Position numbers and translations under genes: made by a program. 64,000 nucleotides of DNA. Source: Rhodeus uyekii (taxonomy: Eukaryota > Chordata > Actinopteri > Cypriniformes > Acheilognathidae). Positions 47,450-61,094 of this stretch are shown in pieces; positions within the stretch are counted from its first letter, which is position 1; each line of letters opens with the position of its first letter. The stretch is from assembly GCA_037043235.1 (NCBI GenBank), contig JAWRVZ010000079.1, positions 224,001 through 288,000 of the forward strand. Reading direction: 5' to 3'. The notes beneath the pieces are model-generated. The model was not told the DNA's origin. It was given only the letters and a program-made list of their open reading frames with translations, and did not search any database.

Positions 47450-48642
47450 ATGGCTGCAATGGCGCCCGCTCTAACCGACGCACCGGCCGAAACTCACCGC
47501 ATACGCTTCAAACTGGCTCCGCCCTCCTCCACCCTCTCCCCGAGTGGTGTGGAGGAAAGTGGTACCACCAACCATATCCTCGTCTCCAGTAACGGCACAG
47601 TCAAGCGCAAGGCCTCGGAGGAGCGCCCCTCTCGCGGGGCTGGCCCCTGCAAGCCCCTCGTTACCTCATATCACTGTTCAGATGTGACCTCTGTGTCCTC
47701 AGCAAAAGAGTCTCTCAAGCTGCAAGGTGTTCTACTGAAGACGCACAGCATCCTGCCGAGCCTTATACCACGCAAGCACCAGGCTTTAGAGCTCTCTGAA
47801 GAGCAGCTGAAGACCATCATGAGTGCCGGCGGAGGAGGTGGGTCATGTGGGCCGCCCTCCTTCCAAGGTGCCACTGTCAATGGTGTGACCAAGAAAGTGA
47901 CTAAATCGACTGAACGAGACAGTGCAGTGACCTTTAATGGTGGCCAGCATAGTGTCGAGCAGGACTTGTCAAATCAGACTCAAATTGACATTGCTACCAG
48001 GGGATTGACCACAAATGGTCCTCTTCGAGAAGGTGTGGAGCAGCACCAGCTGTCAACAGGTGAGGCCCAAAATTGTCCCAGCAATGGAGAACCTCCCGCA
48101 ACATCCCCAATCTCCATCGCCCCTTTCACAGAGGACAAAATCTCAGACTGTATGACGCTAAGCAGCGAAGATCCGTTGGCGTTCTCATTCACTGTCCAGC
48201 AAGACCCCTTATGTGACCTTGGGGTGGAGCTAAGCGAACGTACCCAGCACAGCCAGAGCAGACAAGGGGAGATCGAGGCACGGCTACTGCGACTACGCAA
48301 ACGTTTGCAGGTGGTGCAGGCCAAGCAGGTGGAGCGCCATGTGCAGCAACAGTTGGGTGGACTGCTCAAGAGCACTCTGGGTGCTTTAGATGCCAGGCGG
48401 CCAAGGGCGCGTTACAGCGACAATGCCCTCACCCCTCAGGAGAGGGACGGACTGGGACGTTTCCTGAAGGGTGGATCCATGCCGGCCGAATTAGAACGAC
48501 TGTCCCTGAGTTGCACCACCAACCTGCGATCTGCCGAATGTGCGTTCGATTCCGACGCCACGGAAAGCAGCTCAGGAGGCGAAACCGATGTAGAGGAAGA
48601 TGAATTGGCTCGGGTCGACATTGAGCAGCGTCACATTCCTCT
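47450..48642 (+). CDS. kansl1: KANSL1, first coding exon (partial gene)
   Basis: Scaffold of the nuclear NSL complex, which carries the histone H4 acetyltransferase KAT8 (MOF) with WDR5, KANSL2/3, PHF20 and others. The exon spans 47361-48642, with acceptor TTTTTTTCAG and donor CCTCT|GTGAGT. It encodes 397 residues plus two bases, while the human protein is about 1105 residues. The start is placed at MAAMAPALTDA because this N-terminus, followed by HRIRFKLAPPSSTLSP, is as in human. Other matches are SSAKESLKLQGV, a coiled-coil around residues 274-305 (RLRKRLQVVQAKQVERH) and the acidic stretch SSSGGETDVEEDE near 370-386, followed by IEQRHIPL. The WDR5-binding motif and the C-terminal PEHE domain that binds KAT8 lie in exons outside the window. 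Which teleost duplicate this is cannot be told. Confidence 0.95.
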
Positions 48643-48907
48643 GTGAGTACCCACTTTAATTATCCTTCTTAATGTGAATCTCTATATTTTGAAGATGGAG
48701 TAATGAAGGATAAGTGCTGATGGGTGACGCCATTTCATGAAACTAGTGTTTTCTCTGACTGTAATGAACCATAATGTGCAAATGTTATTAACCGGCTGTA
48801 ATTTCAACTGTGAGTGGCTGTTGTACATTTGTGCATTTGTTCTTTCAGTTCAAAATCACATTGATTGCTTTTGTTTAGTTGTTTGCTAATGCAGTAGGGC
48901 TGCACTA

Positions 48908-49085
48908 GTAATCAAAATTAAAGGGTACCTGTTATGCTAAATTAATTTTTACATGGTGTTTGAACATAAATGAGTGTTAGCAGTCTGTACACAACACTCT
49001 ATCATAAGCAGTGTCTCAGAATAAGCTGTTTGCAGTTCCTGTGCAATGTGACATCATGTATGCTTAGACCCCACCCATGACTGCT
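48908..49085. repeat. DNA-transposon end fragment
   Basis: AAAGGGTACCTGTTATGC and the following motifs (GACCCCACCCATGACTGCTG) resemble a cyprinid non-autonomous transposon related in design to the one at 2566. The far end is not identified. Confidence 0.4.
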
Positions 49086-49310
49086 GATGGACTCTGCCCT
49101 ACTACACCTCGCCTGATTGAGCTGTGCACAGTTCGCTATGTTTGCCTTCTTACCAAAGCTTTTTAACAGCAGCATTCAAGAAATTAATTTTTATAAAAGC
49201 TAAATTCTTATTCATTATTCTTATTAAAGCTACTAAACTTATTCAGTCAAAACCTTTTTTTTATATATATATTTTTGATTCATATTTACAGTGTATATAG
49301 CAGTAGGTTC

Positions 49311-49884
49311 TAGGGATGTGCGAGACCGCTGCGACTAGTCGACACTGAAAACAATAGTTGACTACACAAAAAAACAAAAGATATAATAGTTGAAATTTTA
49401 CATTTAAAAAGTTTTTAAAAATAAAAAGTTTGAAAAAAAATCAGCGGAAACTAAATCTTTACTTTAGATCTCGCATGCATGCGGAAAAGTGTTAAATAAA
49501 CTGCCGTATAATATTTCCGCTGGAGTCATGCGTAACTATATTAATCACAAGCCTGCACCTTCATTTCAGCAGCATTCATTATGGCATTCATAGATGAACT
49601 AATTTTTAATAATTTGTTAATTTTTAATTAATACAGTATTTTTCAACCACTGTGCCGTGAGATTATCAGGTGTGCCGTGGAAAATTTATTAATTTCACCT
49701 TATTGGTCTAAAAAAACATTATAAGTTAAAAAATGTACCTTGGCTCAAAAAAGGTTGAAAAACACTGCTTTAATGTATTTAAATGTTATTTTGACTGCCT
49801 TCTGAGTTTTTCTTACATTTAGACTAGTCGGTTACAAAGCTTCAGTTTAAACGACTAATAAATTAGTCGTTGCACACATCCTTG
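49311..49884. mobile_element. Non-autonomous hAT-like element with a nested element
   Basis: Left terminus GGGATGTGCGAGAC with GACTAGTCGAC just inside. The right terminus is GTTGCACACATCC with ACTAGTCGGTT and AATTAGTCG just inside. Reverse-complemented, the ends match at most positions. A second element interrupts it at 49634-49767. No transposase. Confidence 0.6.
49634..49767. mobile_element. 134-bp hAT-like MITE nested in the larger element
   Basis: The left end CAGTATTTTTCAACCACTGT and the right end GGTTGAAAAACACTG form inverted repeats with the CAGTGTTTTTCAACC hAT-like signature. The interior has two GTGTGCCGTG-like motifs. Flanking 8-mers agree at only 5 of 8 positions, so the target duplication is decayed. 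Confidence 0.7.
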
Positions 49885-52847
49885 GTAGATACTGTATGTT
49901 CATATCTGTATATAATACTGTGTATTGCGCTGCTTTCACTTTAATGCATGTCTAATATACACATGTGATTTCTTTCCCTGCTGTTTACGTTCACAGACGT
50001 AACCGTTGCTATAAACTTGTTTGTTTACATAACCTAGTATTTTTGATATAGGGATATCGATCTATACAAATTCCCATAAGCTATAGTCATTTAACAATCA
50101 ATTAATCGATTAATAATTCGCTTTAATACTACAATATGCATCTACTACAGCAGCATATTGCCAACAGGGTGTGCAAGGGTCTTTAGTTTAAATGAAGGGA
50201 TAGTACGGCATAATGGTTCCCATTTAAACTGAAATCGAGATTTGGCTTCGTGCAATTATGAAATCGCAAAAGGTGTGCGACGCTTTTGTCCAAAACTTAT
50301 TTAACATGTTTTTAATACAAACTCACTATATAACTTTAGTCAAGTGTTTGAAATGACTTCCTTTTGTCAGCTAACTTGGCTTCCCATCATAGAATGCGAC
50401 AGACAATATATTATAATATTCTATGCAGGAATATTTGCATCAAATCAAAGCGTTTCCATCTTTTTTTTTTATTCTACTCCAACGATAGCTGGTTTAAGGA
50501 TTTCCTGGAGCGTCATAAGTTAATATTACTTCTGTAAAGCATATGCAAAGTTTCTGTGTGAGGGCACGCTCCAGCTTCCTGTATGATTGAACAGAAGTGT
50601 GTTTAGTGCTTAGTAATGCTTATTCCTTCCTATTTTGGGAAGAGAAAACCAAATATATATATTGCTTCTCTCTAAAGAAATATTTGATAATCCATATAGT
50701 TTTTTTCCACAGTGGATGCATAAGGGACACTTATTTCACATTAAAGACATGGGCTCCATTTTTGATTTTGCATACCTCTGGTCAAACAAAGAAAATTGTA
50801 ATTTTATTATTTAATTATAATTAAATAATAATTATAATTAAAATATTATATAATATTTTGTAGCAAATCTTTAGATCTTTAGGATTTATAGTCATTGGGT
50901 GTCTGCATTTTAACTGGTGACCCTGGAGTTTTCTGTAAAATTGTTATATATTCTGACATAATTTTTTTATAATGAAAGTGTAAATGTATATATTTTATAT
51001 ATATTTATACATGTATGTATATGTGTGTGTTTCATTTTCCTTATTTGTTACATAATCTTAATTAGATTTATTTTTCTTCCCAAATCATGTAGCCCTATAA
51101 TGAATACATGTGTTCATCTTTTGAGTATCATTACTACCCTGGTTACACAAGGACTCGTACTCTCTTACACACAGCATGCCAGTCGTTCCCTTCCCAAGGG
51201 CTGAGCCTTGTTTAAATACACTCAAATGGCAAAGGATTTGTCTTGAGAGGCATTGAGTCACTTCCTTAAATCCATACACACATTTTCTTATTCAGTATTT
51301 GGGCCTGTTTTCACCCATGCTAACCTCCGGGTAAGAGCACACTGGTCAAGTGGAAGGCAAAGATAAGACGCTGTTTAACTTCTACTTCCTTTTGGTGTTT
51401 GTTTTATTTTTAGTTTTTTTGCTTGCTCCCCCCTCCCAGTATTTACTCTTATTTTCCCAGTGCCTTGTTCTCAAACCCAGTACATTTTACAGACACAAGG
51501 AAAGCAATCGCCTTAGCTTGGCAGATAATTGATAAAAGCTTTATCACATAAAAGTGTATAGCTGCAATAAATACTACTTTCACCCAACTTGGCTTTACTT
51601 GTTGTTCATTAAACATCAGCTCATTGCAACAATTCTTCAGTTGGTCTGTTTTTTTGCTGCATCATTGTGGTTGTGTACTGTCTCAACAGTCCAGTGAGTC
51701 AGAAATGTTTATTTTTATTTGTTTTTTTCTAAAGACTAAGGCGGCTCCATGAGAGGATAACCTACATGCAGTGGAGTCAGTCACATGACTATTGCACAAG
51801 GACAAATAGGCTTACTTGCAGATTATACGACGAGCATAGTGAAACACATTGACATAGAACTGTCTAACTTTAAGTTTTAATTTTTTACTTCACCGCTTAA
51901 CCTCCGCACATCCGTAGGTACTGCTTTAAAGTGGGGTTTTAATTCTTTGTTGATGATCCAACTGATATTTTTGTGGGATCGAGTACCACATGACTGCATT
52001 TTGTAACTGCATGCAAGCTCTTTTTGTTAATAGATTGTTTAATCAGCCATTAAAGCCAGTGTCTTTAGTGCAATCCAAAGCAAATCTTTTAGTTTTTGGT
52101 TCATTGGTGGTAAAGAGGGTTGACTTCCTCAAAAGTCACTGAAAGTAAATGTACCCCATATAACTTTCATCAGTGCTGTATTGGATTCAGTTAGGTAGAG
52201 TTATTGAGATTTTATGTTGTTGTGCTGCCTTTTTGTACAAATGTTGTACTCTTCCCCTAACTCAGACAGATTAAAAGTGCTCAAACGCTGCTAATAATTG
52301 ACCTGAATTGCTAAAGGTGGTCCATATACATGCATCCATGTTCCTCCTGGAACAAAACTCCACTAAATAACCATGTTTCCATGAAGACCATAATATTCAT
52401 TATGAACACACAAGCACTGCCACATCGCTCAGTCTTGCTAGTGTCCTTCTCATACTATGGGCTAATGACTATCTTTCATGTATGTGCACGCAGCAGCTAG
52501 CGGCATTCATTGTTTCTGCACTAATCCTGTTAGCGAGAACCGGTTTGAATGAAAAGATGCCATTGAACTGGTTGAGCATCAGACGTTTGTGCCTGTCATG
52601 CAGCCTTCTGGTGTAAAGAGTCCTCAAGACTGTCATTTAACCACCCTTATATCATTTCTAAATGCTTTGGACCACAAAAGGAGCAATTTTGAGTACTGGA
52701 CTTTTCAAAAGGGATGTTTTAAGGATTCATTCAGAGACCAGTTTTGTGAATTGATGAATTCTCTGCACCAAGAGAGCTAGGATCAATCGAACCGTTTTTG
52801 TGTGTTCACTTTGGTGATGTTATTTGTCGTTTTGATGTTTAAGAATA

Positions 52848-53045
52848 TAAGTTCACCCAATAATGGTAGTCTAATCATCATTTACTCGTCCTCAAGTTTT
52901 TCTAGACCTGTGTGAACTTCTACCTTCTCCTGAACACAGGAAGAGATTTCATTGAACGTTGATAAGCAAGACTGTTGACAATATTTTTTTTCCCACTGGG
53001 GAAAAAAGTCAATGGCTACCATCAACTAATGTATACTACATGTAT
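52848..53045. repeat. Decayed MITE (GTTCACCCAAAAATG family)
   Basis: AGTTCACCCAATAATGGTAG, then TCATCATTTACTCGTCCTCA and CAATGGCTACCATCAACT, follow the order of motifs in this common cyprinid family. The right end is lost. Confidence 0.5.
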
Positions 53046-53206
53046 ACAGAATCTTTAATTTAGCGACATGTATCAGAATGGACATAAATCAATCATAGTG
53101 TAGTGTTTAATGCTATTCGCTTTGACTGAACTGACAAGGCCTCCCTAATGACATCTTTCCTGGTTTTACCAGTCAAACTTTTAAGTCACATAGACAAGTA
53201 GACAAG

Positions 53207-53224
53207 TTTTTTTTTTTTTTTTTT
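53207..53224. repeat. T18 homopolymer
   Basis: A run of 18 thymines in KANSL1 intron 2. Confidence 0.9.
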
Positions 53225-53439
53225 GCCTCTCTTTACATTTTTCACTTCCATATTTTTTGTTTTAGGTTGCCTTGTCTTACTAATTCAGTGTCTGCATATT
53301 GATGATACGATGATGCTTTTTCATGATGCAAGTAAATTTAAATTTTTAGGCTACTTCAGCGAAGTCTCCACTATAGATTAATCCCTATTAAAGTTAAAAG
53401 ATTTCATTTAAGGGCAGTGAGTCTTTTTATTGTTTGATT

Positions 53440-53852
53440 AACGTTAATGACGTAGGCTAGAGTTGTAATATTGGGCTGCTGTCACTTTAAGACTTCAACC
53501 TTTTACGTGTGAATCTGACGGCCACAGTATACGTAGTTTGTGTGCGTTCCGCCCCATCTTGGAGCTCACACGCAGAAATCCACCTGGGGAACAGTGTCTC
53601 TTTCGTTGCTTAATGCGCTTTTAATGACATTCTCTAATATCAGGCGCGTCCTGCAGTTTAGCAGCAGTAGAATGCATGTTATAACACTCTCTTATTAGAC
53701 TGATTTGAATGTTAAGTTCGGCTTAGGGAGGAACGAAGCACACCACTGAATGTGGCTGCGGCATAATAATAGCTTTACCTTGATTATCTTGTTTTCATAA
53801 TCGTTGGAAGCCGAAATTGAAAATCTATTGTGATTTTAATCGCACAGCCCTG
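53440..53852. repeat. Probable hAT-like transposon fragment
   Basis: The right end GTGATTTTAATCGCACAGCC followed by CTG is a common terminus of fish hAT-like elements with the ATCGCACAGCCCT signature. The body is somewhat GC-richer than the flanks, with no coding capacity. The left boundary is a guess. Confidence 0.4.
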
Positions 53853-54738
53853 TTTTGATGATTGCATTCTGATATTTCCTCTTTAGTTTCAAGTCGTGTG
53901 TCTTTGCTATATAAAGGGACAAAGAACAAGGCCTTTATGAATGGAAATCTCTTTTATCGGTCTGGTATACCATAATACATCAAGACCAATTGCCCACTAT
54001 GTAAGAAGTAAAATAGTTTAGCTGCGGGATCATTCTTCACAGATGGCTTTTTAATATACTTAAGGGCAAATATCTTTTCCTGTCATTGAACTTTCTAGCA
54101 ACTCGTCTTTAATGCAATTAAATACTTTAGCCCGGATAAATAGCTTTCTTCTGTGAAGGACACAATTTAAAAAAAGTTATTGTGTGAATAAATTATTACA
54201 GAAGAACTGACTTAAGAACTCTATTTTCATGCGATTGGGTTCAGTTGAACATCTGTATTCTTCTGCTAATATGGATTGAACAAACTATACTAAAATACTC
54301 TGAGATCATTAAACATAAACTTTATGTGCTCAGTTTCTGAAACATCTGTCATGAATCAATTAATTATTATGAGCAATAAAACCGTGCATACAGTCGATTC
54401 GCTTTATAGAAGTAGTTTCTCATGAATCTGCTTTTGTCCCATATCTTGTTCTTTTCAACGCCCTCAATGAAAGCTTCTGTGTTTTCTGTATTCTGTTGAT
54501 TTCTCTTTTCTTTTGTGCCCTCTCTCAATTGGCTCTCTTCTTCACACAGATTAAATTCAGACCATTGTTGCTTGAAAAAAAAAGGACTGCCAGGAAAATA
54601 TTCTGACTCTGCTTCCTGACCACAGTCATATGGCTGCACCTGTTCTGCATGTGTATGCACAAATGTCAACTGCTGCTGTCGCCGTTGATAGACCCTAGTA
54701 TTCATCCAAATCATGTTGCTCTGTTAATCGATTTACAG

Positions 54739-55390
54739 TACAGTAACACCTCGGTTCACGAGTTTAATTAGTTCCAAGAGCTCGTAACTCAATTCTCGTA
54801 CACCAAAACAATTTTCCCCATAAGAAGCAATAAAAATCACTTGATTTGTTCCACACGACCATAAATTCCAATTTTAAATATTTTTGGGGTTTTACTCCAT
54901 TAATTACAGTTCAAATTATAACCATTAAGATCTTTATCTTTGAGTAGCGTCGCTGTTGGTGTGAAGGAGACGAGAGGAGGGTTTTACTGCTTACAGGGAG
55001 AGTTTCATACCTTCTTTCCTACTCCTCTTGAGGTCATTGTTTATATGCTGTACTGTACGTACATATTTCACTACATGAACAATAGCGATCACAATTAATG
55101 TTAACAACACGAGGAGAAACTGCTGTAAATCACTTATAAAAGTATCACTGTGGTGAATGATGCAACCAAACCGAGCGACGCTGAGAATGAACGAGTTAAG
55201 GGGTGATGAGCTTTATGAGAGGCTGCTGTTAGGATATTTCCAGTAAAAATGTGCGCAAAGATGCTGAGCATTAGGACTTTTCCACACAAAAATGCACGTG
55301 GGTGAGGGAAAAATTCTCGCACTCTGATACAATGCTCGTACGCTGATTTGCTCGTATACAAAGTCACTCGTAAACCGAGGTATTACTGTG
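54739..55390. mobile_element. Tigger/pogo-like MITE, copy 1 (652 bp)
   Basis: The left end ACAGTAACACCTCGGTTCAC and the right end AAACCGAGGTATTACTGTG are inverted repeats resembling pogo/Tigger termini. The body aligns throughout with the copy at 62315-63037, including GTTCCAAGAGCTCGTAACTC near the left end and GCTCGTATACAAAGTCACT near the right. The minus-strand frame 55134-55367 is part of the element. Confidence 0.8.
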
Positions 55391-56087
55391 TTTGACATTT
55401 TACTGTATTCTATCAGTCTTCAAACCAAATGGACATGGACTAAAACTATACAAAGGATCGTTCTTATTTTAATATTGTATTCTGTTCTATTCCATGTATT
55501 TTGCAAACTCTGATCCCATTTTATCAAATCATGAAATTGGAGTAGAACAGCTGAAGTTATCTCCTACCATTTTGCGTTAGTGCAGAGCAGCCCATGTCAG
55601 TGAGTACAGGAAGTGCGAGATCTTTAATTGTGGCACTGCGGTTTCCGGTACATGCACAGTATGAGAAAACAACAAACTCTCAGACTCCAAAACACAGACA
55701 ATGATTCTGGCTTGTCATGTGTTGTGGACTCCAAACTGCAGGGCAAATGTGTGTCGTTTGTCCACAGATGTTCGCTGTAGCCACCAACTGCATAGACTCG
55801 AGATACATTGAGGATCTCATCAGGTCTTGAGTGATTGAGACTGTGTTTGTAGTAGCCTGAAGCCAACAGCAGAGAAAGATTGACTGATTTTTAAAGGGCA
55901 GACCCAGCTGTGCCCCGTTTCCTCTGCTCTCAGGGCTGTCACTATGAGGCAGCTCTGTTCAGCTTCAGCGTCATCCTTTATCTACACGAGGAAAATGTAA
56001 ACCTGTATGGAGGAGGGGGAGGTTGGTGCTGCTTTCTGTTTATAGACAGACTTGAGTCTGTAACAAGATGTTAGATCTATAATGTAG

Positions 56088-56335
56088 GATTATTCACCCA
56101 AAAATAAATTCTCTACTCACTTACTCTCCTTCATGTTCTTCCAAACATCTGACTTTTTCTTTGGTGGAACACAAAAGGAGAAATGAATGGGGGGCCAGAG
56201 CTATCAAGCTTGAAAACGTATCATGAAAGCGGTCCATTTCTCTTGTACTAGGCCGTCTTCCATGTCTTTTGAAGTTACGATAACGTGCGTTTGACTTTTG
56301 TAAAAAAAAGTTGTGCACTAATACCTTCCCCTACA
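56088..56335. repeat. Decayed MITE (TTCACCCAAAAAT family)
   Basis: ATTCACCCAAAAATAAATTC, then TCCTTCATGTTCTTCCAAAC and GGTGGAACACAAAAGGAGAA, in the usual order of this family. Confidence 0.55.
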
Positions 56336-57211
56336 ATGACTGTCAATTGGTATGACCGATTCTTTGAGCCCGTTAGCTGAACTTAAGAATCAGATCAGTC
56401 CAATTTGACATTTAAATGTGAAGCAATGGCAAGTATACTCGTCAAAAATTCTTCATGAAGGGAATGACATAAAACCGAGTAAAAAACGTTCTCCCTGTTC
56501 TCTTCTGCTTTTCTATCATCTATTGCACTCCATTGCATGCATATATTGTAATATCTCCAGCCATTCTAACTTCCCCAAATCTAATTGCAAATGATTTAAT
56601 TTGCTCTTACCAACTGCTCAAGCACCAGTTTTCTCTGTTTGAGTATGCATCTTAACCATTAGTGTAGAGACGGTAATTCAGCTCTCAGATGAATATTTAA
56701 GGGCATCCTTTTAAACATCAGCGCTGCTTTGAAACTGCCAGCCGCTTTTTCCATCCGCCCTGTTGCCCTTTGGATTGCGGGATACTGCAGCCCGCCATCT
56801 TTTGTGTCTTTATTGATGATGGCAGAGTATCTCTGTGGAAACCATGTAAAGGTGTGTTTTAGTTTTTTTTTGCTTTTCACCTTCAGATGGCTGTCTGGTG
56901 TGTATTCTGAGCTCATGTCCGTGACCTTTCAGAGCTGCAGTTTTTAATGTTGATGTCGGAAGTGTTAGTACTACCCTGCACTTAGTATGAGAGACTACTG
57001 TACTGAAACATTTATGCTTGGCAGTTTGTGAAGTGCAAGTGCGGTTAAAGTGTGACCTGTACTGCTTTTCGAATCATTTTTAAAGGTCCAATGAAATCGC
57101 TTGACAAATTTTTGATGAGATGGACATACTGAAGGGCTTGTTTATCTTTATTAGGGATCCTAATGATTCAAACCTGCATTCACTGTGAAGCTAAGCTTTT
57201 GAGCTTTAAAA

Positions 57212-57956
57212 TTGGGCTGCAATTAAAGATTGATCTGTCGATTTATTATTTTTCACTTAATCAGATAAAGATCTGACTGTGTATTATACTTTTTTATTTA
57301 TTTACATTTTATTATAATCTTGTTAAAAATGTTATTCCAGTGCTGTCCTCCAAACAATGTGTAATATAAAACCTTTAATGACCAATATAATGAACGTGTA
57401 AACTATGTCCTTCGTTATAAGCGAAAACAGGTTAAAATACAAACATTAATTTCTAAACCTAAAGTCAACACATTGCTTTCGATGATTTTAAAGCAGAAAT
57501 TAAAGTAGACAGAAACAAAAGCACAAAATGTTAACTTGTGCCAGGTATGAAGAACAAATTCATATGAACATTGATGCCTAATTATATTACATTAATGGGC
57601 TATTCAAACAATAGTGCCTTACTGTTAATTCTCTCAGGTAAATATGATTGGTTGCTACATGTATAATTTTGAACTATACTTTTTAATTTCATGTAAATTT
57701 CTAAAAACTTGAAAAAGTGTGGAAAGTGCTTATGAATTCACATGGAAATATATATCTATATTTTTTTCATTTCAGACATCTTGGATCATGTACTTTTCCC
57801 AGAGCTGCTCACTCTGTCTTTTTTCTTTGTGTTTTTATCCATAGAAATGGGTTGTTTACTACTGTAAAGCAACATAACTGGCTAATGCAAATGAGTGATA
57901 ATCAAATTAATTATCTTCATTATCGATAATCGATTTTAATTAGTTGATGCAACCCT
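57212..57956. mobile_element. hAT-like non-autonomous element, about 745 bp
   Basis: The left end GGGCTGCAATTAAAGATTGA and the right end TTAATTAGTTGATGCAACCC form a diverged inverted repeat typical of the AGGGCTGCAACTAAT family. No transposase was found. Confidence 0.55.
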
Positions 57957-58464
57957 ACTTTAAAACGACATCTGTTTTTTTGCTGGTTAAGTAGGTTAAT
58001 GATTAATTGATGTATGAGTTAGTGGCAATTCTGGGATGGTAATTGCTTGAATGGTGTGTTCATTATTCTTAATGAAATGCACAATAGTACAATGACTAAC
58101 TTATGTTAAACAAGGAACTTTTATGAATAAAATGAACAAGACTGCCTTATTAACTAAACAAATAAGCACAGCAGCCTCATTCTTGTTCGTTGAAGGTGTG
58201 TGTGTGTAAATTAGAAGTGTTCCCTCTGGATGCTGCCACCTTTTATCTGGCAAAGTTTACAGATGGCCTCAGTGTTTGCTGGTTTCCTGTTAGAATTGGT
58301 TTAAATCAAAAATATTGCAAAATATGCTGCACTAATTTAATATCCACTGCTCAATTTTTTTTTAATCATTTTCAATTTAACATTTATCGCACACTGGATC
58401 TCAATAAATGAAATATTTTTATATACATAATGACAACAGTCAATGAAAACCAAAAACATCAACC

Positions 58465-58720
58465 ATTGGCTAGGGCATGAAGGTCTGTGCGACCTGCCGA
58501 AGATATTCCTCCCCAGACCATTACTGACCCACCGACAAACCGGTCATGCTGGATGATGTTGCATGCAGTATAACATTCCCCATGGCATCTCCAGACTCTT
58601 TCACGTCTGTCACATGTGTTCAGTGTGAATCTGCTCTCATCCGTGAAGAGAACCGGGCACCAATGGGGGACTTGGATGCTGGTGTTCTCTGGCAAATGCC
58701 AGTCGAGCTGCGCTCTGAGT
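58465..58720 (-). pseudogene. Tc1-like transposase fragment
   Basis: A minus-strand frame encodes the central catalytic region: a FTDESRFTLN motif with the first catalytic aspartate, then NIIQHDRFVGGSVMVWGGIS. It stops near RTDLHALANG, so the second aspartate and the glutamate are missing. Same family as the relic at 11378-12727, here truncated at both ends. Not functional. Confidence 0.85.
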
Positions 58721-61094
58721 TCTTTAATGTGTCCATGCTCTTAAATGGACAAATTCACAGATTTATCTGAAAATGCCCGCCTTTGCAACTATCCGAGTAG
58801 ATGTAGTCCGTAAAGGCTTAAATAAACCGTTTACGAAGACCTTTAGTATCAGTGCGTTCGCTCTTAAAGTGACAGCTGCCTAATATACTTGCTTTCTGTC
58901 TTCTTAATTTTAAACTACAAAACACAAAGAAATCACTCACTACTCTTCACGGAATTACATTTTTGTCAATATGGATTAACCGTTATTTATTTTGCCGTGT
59001 TTACTTTTACTTTAATTTCTTTACCTGAGAACTACTGGTAGACCTGTTATTAAAAAAAATGAACACTAGAAAAACACTGATTTCTTTTGTATTTTATTCT
59101 ATTGTGTTTAGCCTATTTAAATTAAACAAGGGTTTGATCTGCTGTAAAATGTAATGACACCAGGCCTTTACTGCCTTGTTGTAATGCTTAATCTACCTAA
59201 GAGGATTTTTCATATTATGTATGTTCCGGATTTTAAGTGTTGTTCTATGAAACTATATGATTACTAGCTTTTAAACCAAATCTTATTACCTCATTGCATT
59301 GAATGAATAGATATCAAGTAATCTTAAAGGCTTAGGTCTATTTTTATTACTACAAAAAAACTATCCGATTACTCAATCATGTGTATATACTAGATACATG
59401 TCAAAATGTGGTAGAATAAATCCAATATTTATTTAATGAGTCTTTTTTTCCTCTGATACGGTGTAGTTATACCTACAGCAGAGGTTTCTTTCTTTCTGTA
59501 TAGCTCCCTATCATCTGTACCTGGCAGCGCCCGCAGTGCCTGGCCCATAATGACAAGACTCCTCTGTGAAGGGTGTGTGTGTTTGCGTGCCCCGTAAATG
59601 TGTGTGGCACATTGATTGAATAAAACCATTCAATGTGCTGCAGCTTTCTTAGGCCTATTTTTGTTCTGTAATGAAGTATGCAAGTCATCATAGCTGTGGT
59701 TTAGGTCACATACCCTTTCCCGAGGGCTTGTCTGTATCTTTGCTGTGTTGTGGATCAAGGCTAATGAACGTTGTCGCACACACTTGCCTGTTTATTAGTG
59801 TGACTCATCACTATTGTGACGTCACAGAACCGCCTTGTCAATTTCCCCGCTTCTCCACCAATCGGATGATGTTTTACTGCACGTTGTTTGGCAGTAAAGT
59901 GATTATTGCCAAAGCTAAAGTCCTTGTTGCTCTATCACTTATTCCCGGATGGTAAAACGAACAGTGCCAGAATGTTCTAGAAGCAACAGCACAAATAATG
60001 GACATAAATACTCATTTACTGCTTGTAGGACCATTATATGTATGGAGCCAAGCAAGCAGTTTATAGCTTTTTTTACAATATGGTCTTGCTTATTTGTTTT
60101 CAGCGTCTAACCATAAAAATCTGGATTTTGTGTTAATATGTAGGGCAGCTGTTGGACAGATGCAGTCACTAATGCCCAGAGCAAGCACATCTCTGATTTA
60201 TTTTATTTATTTGATGTAGTATTAAAAAGAGAAAATAGTTGAACTCAATATTAAACTTCTTCAGCCAGTATTTTGCCAGAGTAATCAGCGCCCAAAATGT
60301 ATTTTTTGTCTCACCCACTAGTTGGCAGTTGAACGGCCATTAATTTTTCTTGCTGGCTATGGAGTATTTGGCATTATTTTTTATATTTTAATTACTTGGG
60401 TGTTATTTTCCCATTACATTTTTGTGAGAATCATTGTTATCGTCACTAATAGCATCACACACGATGCATTGGTTTTTAAGATAAAAAAAAAAGCAAGGAA
60501 CATTGATATTGTGAAATGTTATTAACGCTTTTCTATTTGAATGCATTTCAAAGTGTGATTTATTTCTGTGCTTGCAAGGCTACATTTGTCAGTACTATTG
60601 GGAATCCTTTGGTGCTTCACAAATGGATTAAAAATATTTTTCATATAAGCCTTAGATTTGATTGTCGTTTACGCTTTTGTGTTACTCTTTCTATTTGACT
60701 GCATGCGGTAGACGGTTTAATAAAAAGTCCCACCGACTTAAATGTGAACCTTGAAATATTCATTTTTTCATCCCATTTTAGTAAACCTAATATTATGAAA
60801 CAAATGGCGTTTTAAGCTGACCGCAATCATTACACGCATGACTGGCAGTCAACTGTAAAAAAGCAGAGCAGGCAATTTTATTTGAAATTTGATATTAAAA
60901 ACGAGCGCACATTTTCACTAACTCTTAGTCTCTCTTGGTTAATAATATCTAATGTCAGCAGTTTGTGCCGTGTTGGTCCTGAAGTTGTTTAAAGTACTTA
61001 ATCATAAACCTGCGGAAAGACTTTACACCCAGGATGAGTTCTGTGTGCGCATGTTTGATCGGGAAGCAGCACTAATGCACTGCAGATAATCTTA

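Noticed and set aside
47671..48621. Antisense frames under KANSL1
   Set aside because: They are shadows of the strongly conserved + strand exon and have Ser/Pro-rich compositions typical of antisense coding DNA.
55134..55367. Possible small protein with a paralogue at 62781-63014
   Set aside because: The two similar frames are explained by two copies of the same MITE, which is similar outside the frames as well.
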